From Actinomucor elegans (lineage: Eukaryota > Mucoromycota > Mucoromycetes > Mucorales > Mucoraceae): a stretch of DNA of 64,000 bases. Where the stretch lies: NCBI GenBank assembly GCA_026027325.1, contig JAMSLZ010000002.1, forward strand, positions 1,426,001 through 1,490,000. The letters run 5' to 3'. The notes under the pieces are model-generated. The model did no database searches and was not told the origin of the DNA. It saw only the letters and a list, made by a program, of their open reading frames with translations. How positions within the stretch are numbered: the first letter of the stretch is position 1; each line of letters starts with the position of its first letter. Positions 22,187 to 31,751 of this stretch are shown here, piece after piece. Both the position numbers and the translations under genes were made by a program.

Positions 22187-22483
22187 ATGAACATATTAGA
22201 TTTAATAGCCGATGATAACTTTAAATATAATATTAAAAGAAGTATGATTGTAAAAAAAATAAAAAAATATGATTTAAGTGAATTTAAAATTAAACAAAAA
22301 GATGGGTGTTTTGAAATTTATATTAAAAAAAATGGATCAAATAAAAAAATAAAAAAAGTTTATGAATTTAAAACATATAACAAAAGTAAAAAAAGCAAAA
22401 GAGTATATGAAAACAATGAGGAAGATATATTTAATAATGTTAATAACAATATTGTACCTGTTCTTAAAAAAATAAAATTATAA
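22187..22483 (+). CDS. Passenger protein of IS-b (98 aa, unknown)
   Basis: Starts MNILDLIADDNFKYN. Highly basic (many Lys) with an Asn/Asp patch before the C-terminus. No domain recognised and no similarity seen to the passengers of IS-a or IS-e. Its own AAAATTGA box, a clean frame and location inside the terminal repeats support a real cargo gene. The 540 bp between it and the transposase hold no convincing gene. Confidence 0.6.
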   Translation: MNILDLIADDNFKYNIKRSMIVKKIKKYDLSEFKIKQKDGCFEIYIKKNGSNKKIKKVYEFKTYNKSKKSKRVYENNEEDIFNNVNNNIVPVLKKIKL

Positions 22484-23136
22484 ATTTATAAAATAAAATA
22501 ATCTTAAAACAATATATTCTATTATCACGTGATGTGAGAGCTCGTTTGATAATCATCCCCGTATTTTGTATAAAAGGCATTGTAAATAGCATGGTAGCTA
22601 CTAGAAGGGATGAAACGTGCCATATGCGCAATAGAACAACCGGTAAGAAGCTGGTAGATTATCAACAATCCTTTGTCCACGTTGGAATATGGACCAGGAT
22701 ATTCTTGGTTTGCAAACAGCTCTACGAGAAAGAAAAAAACAGGTATGTAGCCAAGATGCTCCAACACATAAGTTTTTACATGCTGGATATCTTTTACAGG
22801 CTTAACCTCAGACCGGTGATACTTAGTCTTTTCCAACACTGGCCAATCCTTAGAAAGAAACTGCCAGTAAGTCGCCATAAGCAACGTAAACGCATCTACT
22901 ATTTCTTTCGGAAACATGTTTATTTAAGAATGCTGTAGTATAATAGGAGTTGTATGCTACCAAATGCTGTTGTTCACTCCCAGTCCTACAGTGTAGCCTT
23001 AGGCTCCTTAGTTTCCATTCCCAGGGGGGCTGAAACTATTCAGGTCTCTGGACAAGATCATCCCTTTTGCCCCCCCCCTCTCTACTACCTTGCTATGGAA
23101 CGTATGTCTACCAGTGTGTGGTGAGATATCCCACTA

Positions 23137-23418
23137 GGAGGTCATACAGATACTCGCAATTGTTGTACAATTACTCGTACAGGTTCTGGGTTAGTGGATG
23201 ACCGGGTGCAATAGAATGTGGTTATACAATATGTCTCCGGCATTCCAAATATTTCTAGCCGTTTTAAAAATTGGAAATAGCCATTTAAATGGGTACACAT
23301 ATCCAGAGAACATCACAGCAGCCAAAAATATGCCCATGAGTAAATACCTAAGGTCATCCATTAACCCAGAACCTGTACGAGTAATTGTACAACAATTGCG
23401 AGTATCTGTATGACCTCC
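23137..23418. repeat. ChP-0 right 282-bp MITE-like unit
   Basis: Inverted copy of 18582-18863 with very few differences. It is adjoined on the inside by GATATCCCACTA, the mirror of TAGTGGGATATC at the left unit. Confidence 0.88.
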
Positions 23419-24780
23419 AAAGCAACGCCAAGTTTTACAAGCAAATAAGATAGCTAACAGTTCACGCTCTTGAGTAGGGTAGTTTCTTTCCGCATTAGAT
23501 AGCTTTTTTGAAATAAATGCCACAGGCTTCCAATCATCATGGCAAGTAGGATCCTGTTGTAATAACACAGCACCCACAGCATAGTCACTAGCATCACATT
23601 CAATACGAAAAGGTTTTGTCATGTCAGGCATAAGTAATACAGGAGAAGAAGAGATCAACGACTTGATAGTATTAAATGCCTTTTGACAAGCATCTGACCA
23701 CACAATCTTTCGATTCTTAGGACCTACACCTTTAGTCAAATCAGTAATAACAGCGGCAATATCAGCAAAATTAGGCATGTAAGAAGAATAATATTGACAG
23801 AGACCCATAAATTTACGAACTTCTTGGACAGTTTGAGGCACAGGCCAAGAGGTAATGGCGTCCACCTTCTTTTTTGACGGCTTTGTACCTTGACCAGCAA
23901 CAATATCATGACCCAAAAACGTGATTTCCTTTCGATTAAACTTGCATTTTGCTCGAGATACCACTAGACCAGCATCTTCCAGCTTTTTGAATACCATGTG
24001 CAGATGTTTCTTGTGTAATTCAATATCATTACCCTTTGTATAAATGAGACAATCATCGATATAACAAATTACAAAATCATCAATATATTCTTTGAGCACA
24101 TCATTCATTAAAAACATCCACCTTGACCCAGAGTTTTTCAATCCTATCGCCATGACAGACCAAGAAAATTGTCCATATCTAGTATTTATGGCGCTTTTGA
24201 GAGAATCCGATGGAGACAATCGTTGCTGCCAAAAGCTACTGGTCAGATCAATAGAACTCATGAAAGTAACACCATGTAGTTGTTCTAGACATTCATCAAT
24301 ACGAGGCAAAGGTACACGCTGTGCAATTGTTTTAGCATTCAAAGCACGGTAATCACAAACCATCCGGAGAGAACCATTAGGTTTCTTGACAAATAATACT
24401 GGACTACCCCATTCAGATACACAAGGCTCAATAAAGCCTTTACTCAATAATTCGTCCAGTTGCTTTCTCAATTCCCTCAATTCCAATGGAGACATACGAT
24501 ACGGAGCTCTTGATATAGGTCTAGTACCTGGCTCCAATTCAATCATATCACCATCAGTTCTACGAAGAGGAGGCAACGTATCTAAAGAGCCCTTAAATAC
24601 ATCAGGATAAGCTTTAGCAAATTCATCACACCATTGTTCATTTTCTTTTTCTTGATCAGATAACACCAGATCCACATTATTCAAATCAAGTAAGTTGTGT
24701 AATTCCTTTGCTGAGACTAGAAAACACTCTTCTACTTGCTGTTTCTTCAACAACTTTTCAAATTGTCTTGCAGTAATGAC
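23419..24780 (-). pseudogene. Gypsy-1 reverse transcriptase and start of RNase H
   Basis: RT blocks in order: FIEPCVSEWGSPVLFVKKP, VCDYRALN, IDLTSSFWQ, then the catalytic YIDD box (CYIDDCLIYT), FLGHDIV and the connection domain; RNase H opens with ECDASDYAVGAVLLQ and runs to TWRCF where ChP-0 cuts it. No internal stop. Upstream it is cut by LTR-A copy 1 at an intact codon. Function is copying element RNA to DNA in virus-like particles. Confidence 0.94.
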
Positions 24781-25083
24781 TGTGGTGAAATAGCCACATA
24801 ATTGAAGTACAGACAGACTAGAGGCCTGTGCGCCCTAGCTGTAGCACATACATACTAAAGCATCATTGATTACCTTATACAGCGATACAGTCCTTAAACA
24901 GAGATACGTCCTTCTTATACTTTTTATATGAACACAAGTAAATAACCTTCAGTCACAATTCAACGAGTATAAATACAAGCTAGAAAAACTAGTTAGAAAT
25001 AATTAATCACATTTAAGTTGAATAAACTATAACCAAGTTATAATCGACTTACTACCTGCTTTTATATTTTAATTTTACCGCAA
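24781..25083 (+). mobile_element. Solo LTR-A copy 1 with ATGAC duplication
   Basis: 303 bp, TGTGGTGAAATAG...TTTTACCGCA, flanked by ATGAC (24776-24780, 25084-25088). Contains GAGTATAAATACAAGC and GAATAAAC. Confidence 0.93.
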
Positions 25084-25313
25084 TGACAAAGTCACAGTCA
25101 TCAACGTCATCATCAATACCTTCAGAACCATCGATTTTACCCTTGATATCCACCATGTTACCCTCAGACCCTTTATGATCCAGAACTTCAGTGGACATAG
25201 TATCCTGAACACTCATATCATTTTTCTTTTTCCATTCTTTCTGCAAAGGCTGAATTATAGTAACATTTCCATTAGGAAGCTTAATTGACCAAGAGCTACG
25301 GAACCAATCCGGA
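25084..25313 (-). pseudogene. Gypsy-1 protease-RT linker segment
   Basis: In-frame piece of pol trapped between two LTR-A copies. Includes an acidic run (GIDDDVDDCDF) before the RT block. It joins VQPIP upstream to VITARQ downstream when both LTRs are removed. Confidence 0.85.
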
Positions 25314-25615
25314 TGCGGTAAAATTAAAATATAAAAGCAGGTAGTAAGTCGATTATAACTTGGTTATAGTTTATTCAACTTAAATGTGATTAATTATTTC
25401 TAACTAGTTTTTCTAGCTTGTATTTATACTCGTTGAATTGTGACTGAAGGTTATTTACTTGTGTTCATATAAAAAGTATAAGAAGGACGTATCTCTGTTT
25501 AAGGACTGTATCGCTGTATAAGGTAATCAATGATGCTTTAGTATGTATGTGCTACAGCTAGGGCGCACAGGCCTCTAGTCTGTCTGTACTTCAATTATGT
25601 GGCTATTTCACCACA
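25314..25615 (-). mobile_element. Solo LTR-A copy 2 with CCGGA duplication
   Basis: 302 bp, opposite orientation to copy 1 and only 230 bp away; flanked by CCGGA (25309-25313, 25616-25620). The pair forms a large inverted repeat. Confidence 0.93.
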
Positions 25616-26775
25616 CCGGAATAGGTTGTACCTGACGCAACCAAGCGTTACCCAAAATCAAATCAAACTTTGTATCAAACACATAGGCTTCCATATCATC
25701 TTGATAATTACCCAATTGCAAAGTAAAAGTAGCAATAGAAGATATCTCCGATTGTTGACCATTAGCAGTTTCAACTGCTTGACCTTTGACAGTTCGCATT
25801 CGTGTAACAGATGATATCAATTTAGGGCTAATGTAATTTGCAGATGCTCCAGAATCAATCAACACCGAACAAGTAGAACCATTCACCAAAGCACGATACA
25901 AAGGCAGTTTGGTATCTATTTCACCAGCATTTAATACAAACTGAACATCCTTTTGAATCATATTGTCATCAATTAATAGAGGCTCCACATAGGACTTGGA
26001 AGTAGGCAAAACACAATACAAATAAGAGGAACAGTCCACAATTTTATTTTCAGCTTCATCATAACTATCATTATTTTCGCCACCCTCCATATAATTTAAT
26101 TGGGAACGCTTCTCTGAAGGACAGTCTCTCTGATAGTGTCCAAAACCCTCACAGTTATAGCATTGAACTGCCGCACGAGAAGAACCACCAGCATTACCAC
26201 CTCTTGCACCACGATTTTGATGGCTACCACGACCACCACGACCACCACGACCACGAAAACTACCACGAGGAGAGCCATTACGCCCATGAAAACCACTTCG
26301 GCCACGAAAACTACCACCCGAACTAAAAGACTTCATCATGTTGAACAATTCTCTACGTTCGGCAACGGACAAATCCATGGGATCATCCATCTGATAATCA
26401 GAGACCGCAGAAAAACCACGAGAAATTGGGACAGTATCCAAACGATTACCCTCATAGGTATGTGCCGCACGAATGGCATCAGATAATATAGGCTCTTCCA
26501 TAAAAATATTATCTTTGATATGTATACGAGCCTTAGGATCTTTCAAACCTGCCAAAAACTTGTCTACAGCTTCCTCATCCGTCATTTTTGGAATGCTGAG
26601 CTTGATAGTCATAAATTCCTGCACATACTGTGCAATAGTAGAGGATTGCTTGAGGTTGCGTATCTTGTCTCTTGCAACAGAGATTGAATTCTCTGGCTTG
26701 AAATATGCCCGTAATTCCGTTTTGAAGTGTAACCAATCATTAGGAGCAACCTTCAACAGGCGTAAATTATGGTAC
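25616..26775 (-). pseudogene. Gypsy-1 gag C-terminus, zinc knuckle and protease
   Basis: Retrotransposon gag core (WLHFKTELRAYFKPEN...EFMTIK), an RGG-rich basic stretch (GRGGRGGRG), a CCHC knuckle (CYNCEGFGHYQRDC) for RNA binding, then an aspartic protease with LIDSGASANYIS and ILGNAWL. All one frame, so gag and protease are fused. Cut upstream by an LTR-A variant and downstream by LTR-A copy 2. Confidence 0.93.
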
Positions 26776-27060
26776 TGTGGTGAAATCCACATATAACATT
26801 CTACATTATATTAAAAAGACGGGATTCATTTAATAACTATCCATCAAAAGAGGGAGTTTTGAATCACCGCTGAAAATACAATTAATGAAGAATGAACATA
26901 GATTAAAAAGACCTTTGATTGTTACTAAGAGACCATTTCTTGGGAAGTATAAATACAAGAGATACAAGCTAGATAGAAAAACTTAACTCACTTTGAATCA
27001 ATAAAACCCCATAAAACGGTTCTAACTGATTCACTCGCTTTTTATTCAATTTTTACCGCA
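26776..27060 (+). mobile_element. Solo LTR, diverged LTR-A variant, GGTAC duplication
   Basis: 285 bp, starts TGTGGTGAAATCCACATA and ends TTTTTACCGCA; flanked by GGTAC (26771-26775, 27061-27065). Only the ends and promoter region resemble LTR-A. A short relic of the same start is at 28797. Confidence 0.9.
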
Positions 27061-28070
27061 GGTACCACACTTTGGCTGCGCCTGTCAATAAGGTAACACC
27101 TAATTTAGTTGTCTTCTCAGATGTAAATTCCTTGAGCGATGAATAATCCTCAATGGACTGGATCCATGATTCAATAGCGTGGGGATCCCTGGATCCATCA
27201 TATTTTTTTGGTCTTTCGATAAACTCCAGTTCATCATTTTTGTTTGTTTTAGAAAGGATAATGTCGTATACACGCTTATATTCACAGGCTATACATACGA
27301 CATGTCTCAATTAAAGCTATCTAACTGCGTAACTGATTGACCCGACAAACAGGTTTCACCAATCAAGCAATTCACGCATAATCAATTAAGCTTCTAGATC
27401 GATTCATCATCACTTGTCATTAACATTACTCATCAGTAATAATACAAGAACCAATACAAGAACAGTACGTTTACTTGTATAAACTAATTCTACCGTAACT
27501 TGCAAGTAATCGGCTAAACATGAATTATTGTTTCATTCATTCATTCTCAGCAGTACCTGTCAATCGGTTAAACATAAGACCTTTAACTAATATAAATACA
27601 CCTTCATTTTATGATCGAAATAAAGAAAAAAGAACTATCTTATTACCAATCAGTAATCTGATTACATATACAAGTCTTATTATTATTATTACGTGAATCT
27701 TTGGTCTTTAGCTACTTCGGATTCAACAGATAACTTCCTTCAAGATTTCAGCAATTTTAAGAATGTCACTGTTATTAACAGCTGAACTTCCTTCTTGAGT
27801 AGACATATCGATGTTGTTGTTGTTGTTGTTGACTTTTGATGATCCAAAAAATCTTATTGCAATTTCAGTTGCTAATTTGTTCCAATGCTGTTCTCTTGGT
27901 ATTGTTGATTTTAATCTTTCTTGTTGATTAAACTGCTTGCTTATAGTTCTTCTTAAATTGTTGTTATAATAATTAATGTCTTCTTGATTCTTTAGCAATT
28001 TGATAACTCTTTCTTCTATTTCAAAATAGTTCTTCTTTTTCTGTATTATTTCTTCTGATAGTATATTCAT
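27061..28070 (-). pseudogene. Gypsy-1 gag N-terminus, split by LTR-I
   Basis: Begins MNILSEEIIQKKKNYFEIEER at 28070, about 60 bp after the primer-binding site; runs to KEVI at 27729, then after LTR-I continues LSKTNKNDELEFIERPKKYDG to VWY at 27061. A charged coiled-coil-like start precedes the capsid-like core. The relic at 28767-29006 starts with a related sequence, so this is the family's usual gag start. Confidence 0.85.
27260..27728. mobile_element. Solo LTR-I with GATAA duplication
   Basis: 469 bp between GATAA copies (27255-27259, 27729-27733); ends TGTCGTATAC...GATTCAACA. A TATAAATACACC box and GAAATAAAG suggest plus orientation. Only copy in the window. Confidence 0.88.
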
Positions 28071-28132
28071 TCATAAATGCAATATACAATCTAAATAAAT
28101 TAAAACGATCAATTGGTTCTGATGCTACCAAA

Positions 28133-28583
28133 TGTCGTGAGCAGAGATGTATATTTTAGTGTAGATTTATATAAAAGTGTAATTAAGAGATAAAAGATGA
28201 TCTTTATGCGGTAAAATTAAAATATAAAAGCAGGTAGTAAGTCGATTATAACTTGGTTATAGTTTATTCAACTTAAAATGTGATTAATTATTTCTAACTA
28301 GTTTTTCTAGCTTGTATTTATACTCGTTGAATTGTGACTGAAGGTTATTTACTTGTGTTCATATAAGAAGTATAAGAAGGACGTATCTCTGTTTAAGGAC
28401 TGTATCGCTGTATAAGGTAATCAATGATGCTTTAGTATGTATGTGCTACAGCTAGGGCGCACAGGCCTCTAGTCTGTCTGTACTTCAATTATGTGGCTAT
28501 TTCACCACACTTTATTCATTTAGCATTCTGTTTGATATTTATACTAATTAAAAGATTACGCACAAATCTGTGTGTACCTGACA
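28133..28583 (-). repeat. Gypsy-1 5' LTR (LTR-B) interrupted by LTR-A
   Basis: Same ends as the 3' LTR; about 143 bp without LTR-A copy 3. Followed on minus by TT and TGGTAGCATCAG, a good primer-binding site for an initiator-Met-like tRNA end. Confidence 0.85.
28207..28509 (-). mobile_element. Solo LTR-A copy 3 with CTTTA duplication
   Basis: 303 bp inside the Gypsy-1 5' LTR, flanked by CTTTA (28202-28206, 28510-28514). Confidence 0.93.
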
Positions 28584-28603
28584 ACAGACTCGTGTGTTAC
28601 CTT

Positions 28604-28728
28604 TGTCGTGAGCAGAGATGTATATTTTAGTGTAATTAAGAGATAAAAGATGATCTTTATTCATTTAGCGTTCTATTTGATATTTATACTAATTAAAAGG
28701 TTACGCACAAACCTGTGTGTACCTGACA
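28604..28728 (-). mobile_element. Solo LTR-B with CCTT duplication
   Basis: 125 bp, TGTCGTGAG...CCTGACA on plus, flanked by CCTT (28600-28603, 28729-28732). It sits in a relic of a related, longer LTR. Confidence 0.75.
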
Positions 28729-28766
28729 CCTTTTATCCCATATATAATCTTTTGTATAAACTTATT

Positions 28767-29006
28767 TCAATCTACTTTAAAAATGTTGTAAACATTGTGG
28801 TGAAATCCACATACAGTGGTAACACCAATACTCTTGTCTTTTCTTGGTTGATGTGAGACTTTCTTCTGTTGTAAACTGATCTGTTTTGTTCTTAGTTTCT
28901 CAGTAGAGTACTTTATGTTTATTTTCAACTTTAATAACGATACGACTCTTTCTTCAATTTCAAACTGGTTCTTTAAATCCTTGAGTTCTTCTGTCGAATT
29001 ATTCAT
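28767..29006 (-). pseudogene. Gag-start relic of a second LTR-B element
   Basis: Starts MNNSTEELKDLKNQFEIEERVVSLL, clearly related to the Gypsy-1 gag start (YFEIEERVIKLL). Broken after about 50 residues where an LTR-A-variant fragment (TGTGGTGAAATCCACATA) begins at 28797. Its own 5' LTR is probably 29874-30027, with LTR-F inserted in the leader. Confidence 0.65.
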
Positions 29007-29178
29007 TCACGATGCAATAATTCCGAATAAAAATGAACAATCAATTGGTCCTTGTTATAAAAAATATATAAAAACGTTATAAGAATACAATTAAAATCCT
29101 TCTAATGGTTTATTGTATAGAAAGGTAAAAGATGATTCTTAGTTAACTGAACTTCTTTAGATATAAAATCAGGCTCTA

Positions 29179-29681
29179 TGTTATATCCGGTGCTAAAGAC
29201 GAAGGATATAATTTAAAATACAATAATAAAAGAATAGACAGTAAATGGAATCAGCTATCCTGATAGTAAAAGTTATTCTAATGTTTATTCACAATTCAAA
29301 ATCAAGTCTTCTTTATATACATTTCATCAGAGCTTAATAGTGTAGCATTCAATATCTATCAGCACGCATGGCCGTACAACGGAGTCCAATCCCAGCAGCC
29401 ACTAATAAGCCTTTCAACCACGCATTGTTGTAATTGTATAACCCACGCGTTATTCGATATTCAGGTCTTATCTTGAGATACACTCGATACTACTCGATAG
29501 TATGATGCCGCGTGTTTCTTGTAAGGATTATTGGCTAATAGTTCTAAGGATGACACATCGCTTGTATTTATGCAGGCCTCGTTAATCTGATTGGGTTATC
29601 AGATAGAGTCCGTGTATGACATAAATGAACAGTTGATTCCTTACTATTATGTCGATGCAAGATAGTAGGTGGAATACAACA
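29179..29681 (-). mobile_element. Solo LTR-F copy 1 with CTCTA duplication
   Basis: 503 bp, on minus TGTTGTATTCCACC...GGATATAACA, flanked by CTCTA (29174-29178, 29682-29686). Same length as the copy at 44478-44980. Confidence 0.92.
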
Positions 29682-29873
29682 CTCTATATATATTATTGTC
29701 GGGTATATAATTAGTAGTATATACAAAGACCTCGGATGCAGAATTATATTGTTTGTACAAGACGGTTGCTGAGATATATTTGTTAATGGAGTACATTATG
29801 ATGATGATTATGTTTTAAGACGGAACTTATTATGTGCGAGATCTTAGTTCAGCACAGTCCTGATGCTACCAAA

Positions 29874-30027
29874 TGTCGTGTGCAGAGCTATATATTTTTA
29901 AAGTAGATTGAAATAAGTTTATACAAAAGATTATATATGGGATAAAAGGATGTCTTTTATTGTTTTCCATTTCATTTGATATTTATAATTGATTGAAGGC
30001 AACACACAAGTCTGTGTGTACCTGACA
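29874..30027 (-). repeat. LTR-B (longer variant), 53 bp from tRNA-Arg
   Basis: 154 bp, on minus TGTCAGGTACACAC...CACGACA then TTTGGTAGCATCAGG, the same primer-binding site as Gypsy-1. It lies downstream of the tRNA gene. Confidence 0.8.
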
Positions 30028-30080
30028 ACACGAAACAACAAAACGTCTTACGAATATAACGGGAAGTTATAAAAATATAT

Positions 30081-30152
30081 GAGGCTACCAGGGGTCGAAC
30101 CTGGAATCTCCTGATTCGTAGTCAGACGCCTTATCCATTGGGCCATAGCCCC
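30081..30152 (-). tRNA. tRNA-Arg (ACG anticodon)
   Basis: 72 nt on minus; acceptor GGGGCTA pairs with TAGCCTC, B-box GGTTCGACCCC, anticodon loop CTACGAA reading ACG. A short T-run follows downstream. LTR-J starts 9 bp upstream and LTR-B lies 53 bp downstream. Confidence 0.93.
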
Positions 30153-30160
30153 TTATGCTT

Positions 30161-30692
30161 TGAAACGTGGTGTAGTAGCGATATCGGCTGGTGAAAATAG
30201 CTTCTTTTTTCAATCCCAGTTAGTAACTTTATTGGATAACGGAGGTACAAATTTCTTCTAGTGGTTATTGGTTGCGGACGAGCTTTCTATACCTCTGATA
30301 TCATTGGCTACTGATTTCGAAATAGTTGTTTTTACTACTTTGGTCTCATCTGTTATACTTTCAACCTTGCTTTATATCGACTCTTTCTGAATATTTTGGT
30401 TTCTTTATTTTATATTCTATATTGTTTTATTTTATTTCTTAGTTCATTTAGTTTTGTTAGATATTTTCATTTATTAACTCTTTTATTTATCTTGACATAT
30501 CTGGACATTTTTTTGGAGGAATCTCGGTCGGTCAAATTCTAAAGATCGAAATTCTCAAGCTTATGGTCAATATGTTGTTTTGGAAACATAGTTTTGTCTT
30601 AAATTTTAAAATCATATATATATCCCAAAAGGTTTATTCAATAAACATCATCATCAGTTTTATTTTGTTTTATTTTGGAGAAAGTCTACTCA
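30161..30692 (+). mobile_element. LTR-J copy 2
   Basis: 532 bp starting TGAAACGTGGTG and ending GTCTACTCA, with TATATATATCCC and TTCAATAAAC. Same length and inverted relative to 15433-15964. Points away from tRNA-Arg. Confidence 0.7.
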
Positions 30693-30693
30693 G

Positions 30694-30709
30694 TGGTTGA
30701 TTCTTGGAG
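30694..30709 (+). promoter_or_regulatory. Probable primer-binding site after LTR-J
   Basis: TGGTTGATTCTTGGAG begins one base after the LTR end; the TGG start is typical. The tRNA donor was not identified. Confidence 0.45.
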
Positions 30710-30763
30710 AAAGGAAGATCTTTTACGTGAAATCAAACGTAGGTTACAAATTCCGATATTACT

Positions 30764-30952
30764 ATGGATTTGATCAAGAATATTAATCTTGCCTTTTGGT
30801 TCTTGGGCTTAATAGGCTGTTATAATTCTCTGATCACATTCATATTATTCTTGTTATCGCACACATTTGGTCAAACCGATCAAAAACCCTTATATTCGCT
30901 AAACGGCATTACAGCTTTTATCAGTTCTGTATCTTGTAATGGATGTCTGTAG
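30764..30952 (+). CDS. Small hydrophobic ORF after LTR-J (62 aa, unknown)
   Basis: MDLIKNINLAFWFLGLIGCY start, shared for about 50 residues with the minus ORF at 15361, then diverging at the same site (GGCATTACAG) where the flank becomes retroelement-H/K sequence. One hydrophobic segment. It could be a leader ORF of element J; no family recognised. Confidence 0.35.
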   Translation: MDLIKNINLAFWFLGLIGCYNSLITFILFLLSHTFGQTDQKPLYSLNGITAFISSVSCNGCL

Positions 30953-31336
30953 AATCAGTTCTCTGTGACTATTCTACACGTGATCAAGAAGTATTATAAA
31001 AGATACAATATAAGTATTTTTAAGATACAAACTGAAGATAAGCTTTATTCAATGAAATTATAATGGTATTTATATTATTCTAAGACGGATGGATAATTAT
31101 ATATGGATATGCGCTTTGGATATTTATAAAGGAATATTTCTATAGTAGTATGATTTTCTAACAATCATCTTGGCAGCGGGCTTGAGTTCATATAAGGCAA
31201 GTTAAGTGTACCTTAGTCTTCTTGCGCGTTGTACTGGTATTGGGCTTGAACTTCATTTTTCGTCTTGCTTCCTTCTTTAATCTCAGCTCGACTTCTATTG
31301 GTAGCTCTTCCATTGTAGAGTCAATGGGTTCGACAC
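30925..31336 (-). repeat. Retroelement-K 3' end (relative of H)
   Basis: On minus: an ORF tail similar to H (VEPIDSTMEELPIEVELRLKK, stop at 31188), then an LTR-like part with AATATAAATACC and GAATAAAGC, ending near ACAGACATCC...CAGAACTG as in H. Joined to J sequence at the same point as the other locus. Confidence 0.5.
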
Positions 31337-31340
31337 TTTT

Positions 31341-31747
31341 TGATACGTAGCGTGGTGTATAATCCCCACTCTAAACTAAAAGAACCCTAGACGCACACCA
31401 CCTACTATATTAGGCCCTTAAGGTCCGACCTTAATATTTTACTTACACTACGAAATAACTTAGTTACACACTCTACTCTCTGATAATTTAAATATCATTA
31501 TAATTTAACTTATAAATAAAGAAGCTTTTCTTTTGATTATAAATTGAATAAGACGTTTTGACGAGTTTGGAATTGATACTTGGAAGGATTTGAAAAGATA
31601 ATCGTGAATCATTAACTTAATAGAACAAATATACATTTATACATCAATATTCGATATAAATTCATATTAATCTCGGGTGAATTGTATCAGAAGAACCGTA
31701 AAGCAACTCAAATCAAGAATTCACACTTTAGTACCGTAAACGTATCA
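31341..31747 (-). mobile_element. Solo LTR-D copy 2 with TTTT duplication
   Basis: 407 bp,TGATACG...CGTATCA, flanked by TTTT (31337-31340, 31748-31751). This is the uninterrupted version of 12132-15207 and shows the empty ChP-1 site. Confidence 0.88.
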
Positions 31748-31751
31748 TTTT

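Larger units (their letters stand above)
20638..22558 (+). mobile_element. IS-b, IS1595/Merlin-like element, apparently intact
   Basis: 1921 bp, starts GGATGTATCCC and ends ...GATAATCATCC, with inner TCTCA words on both arms; the 8-bp duplication CCGTATTT is at 20630-20637 and 22559-22566. Carries a full transposase and a second gene, each behind an AAAATTGA box. Inserted in the ChP-0 transposase gene, so it is younger than ChP-0. Confidence 0.93.
19069..22917 (-). pseudogene. Chromodomain PIF/Harbinger-like transposase of ChP-0 (split by two insertions)
   Basis: N-terminal part 22917-22559 (MFPKEIVDAF..., KYHRSEVK block), then IS-b, a short piece 20637-20558, LTR-E, and the main part 20051-19069. 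Removing both inserts with one target copy each joins the frame (TKYG-EELN and LRIM-CALH). The catalytic acids appear as D in MIDGHDSR, D in VVDGGYT and E in RSSIEATFGE. The C-terminal chromodomain reads HYEVEAIVGHR...YLVRWVGYDESSNSW. Base use is balanced, unlike its AT-rich cousins at 13072, 33698 and 36447, and no AAAATTGA box precedes it. Confidence 0.9.
18582..23418 (-). mobile_element. ChP-0, composite chromodomain PIF-like element with MITE-like ends
   Basis: Begins GGAGGTCATACAGATACTCG and ends with its reverse complement; AAA is duplicated (18579-18581, 23419-23421) within Gypsy-1 RNase H, whose frame is restored by removal (WRCF-IEGS). Inverted terminal arms are over 400 bp. The outer 282 bp of each arm is itself a complete inverted-repeat unit. 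It carries a base-balanced chromodomain transposase, split by LTR-E and IS-b. Confidence 0.88.
16606..28583 (-). mobile_element. Gypsy-1, Ty3/Gypsy retrotransposon riddled with insertions
   Basis: Minus-strand element between LTR-B copies at 28133-28583 (5') and 16606-16728 (3'). Order: LTR, TGGTAGCATCAG primer-binding site, gag with zinc knuckle, protease, RT, RNase H, integrase, purine-rich tract, LTR; this pol order defines Ty3/Gypsy. Insertions, all with resolved duplications: LTR-A in the 5' LTR, LTR-I and an LTR-A variant in gag, two LTR-A after protease, the ChP-0 composite in RNase H and LTR-C in integrase. Once these are ignored I see one continuous gag-pol frame. Confidence 0.9.

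Noticed and set aside
26096..26486. Val-rich minus and Thr-rich plus ORFs
   Set aside because: Shadows of the RGG-coding repeat in Gypsy-1 gag.
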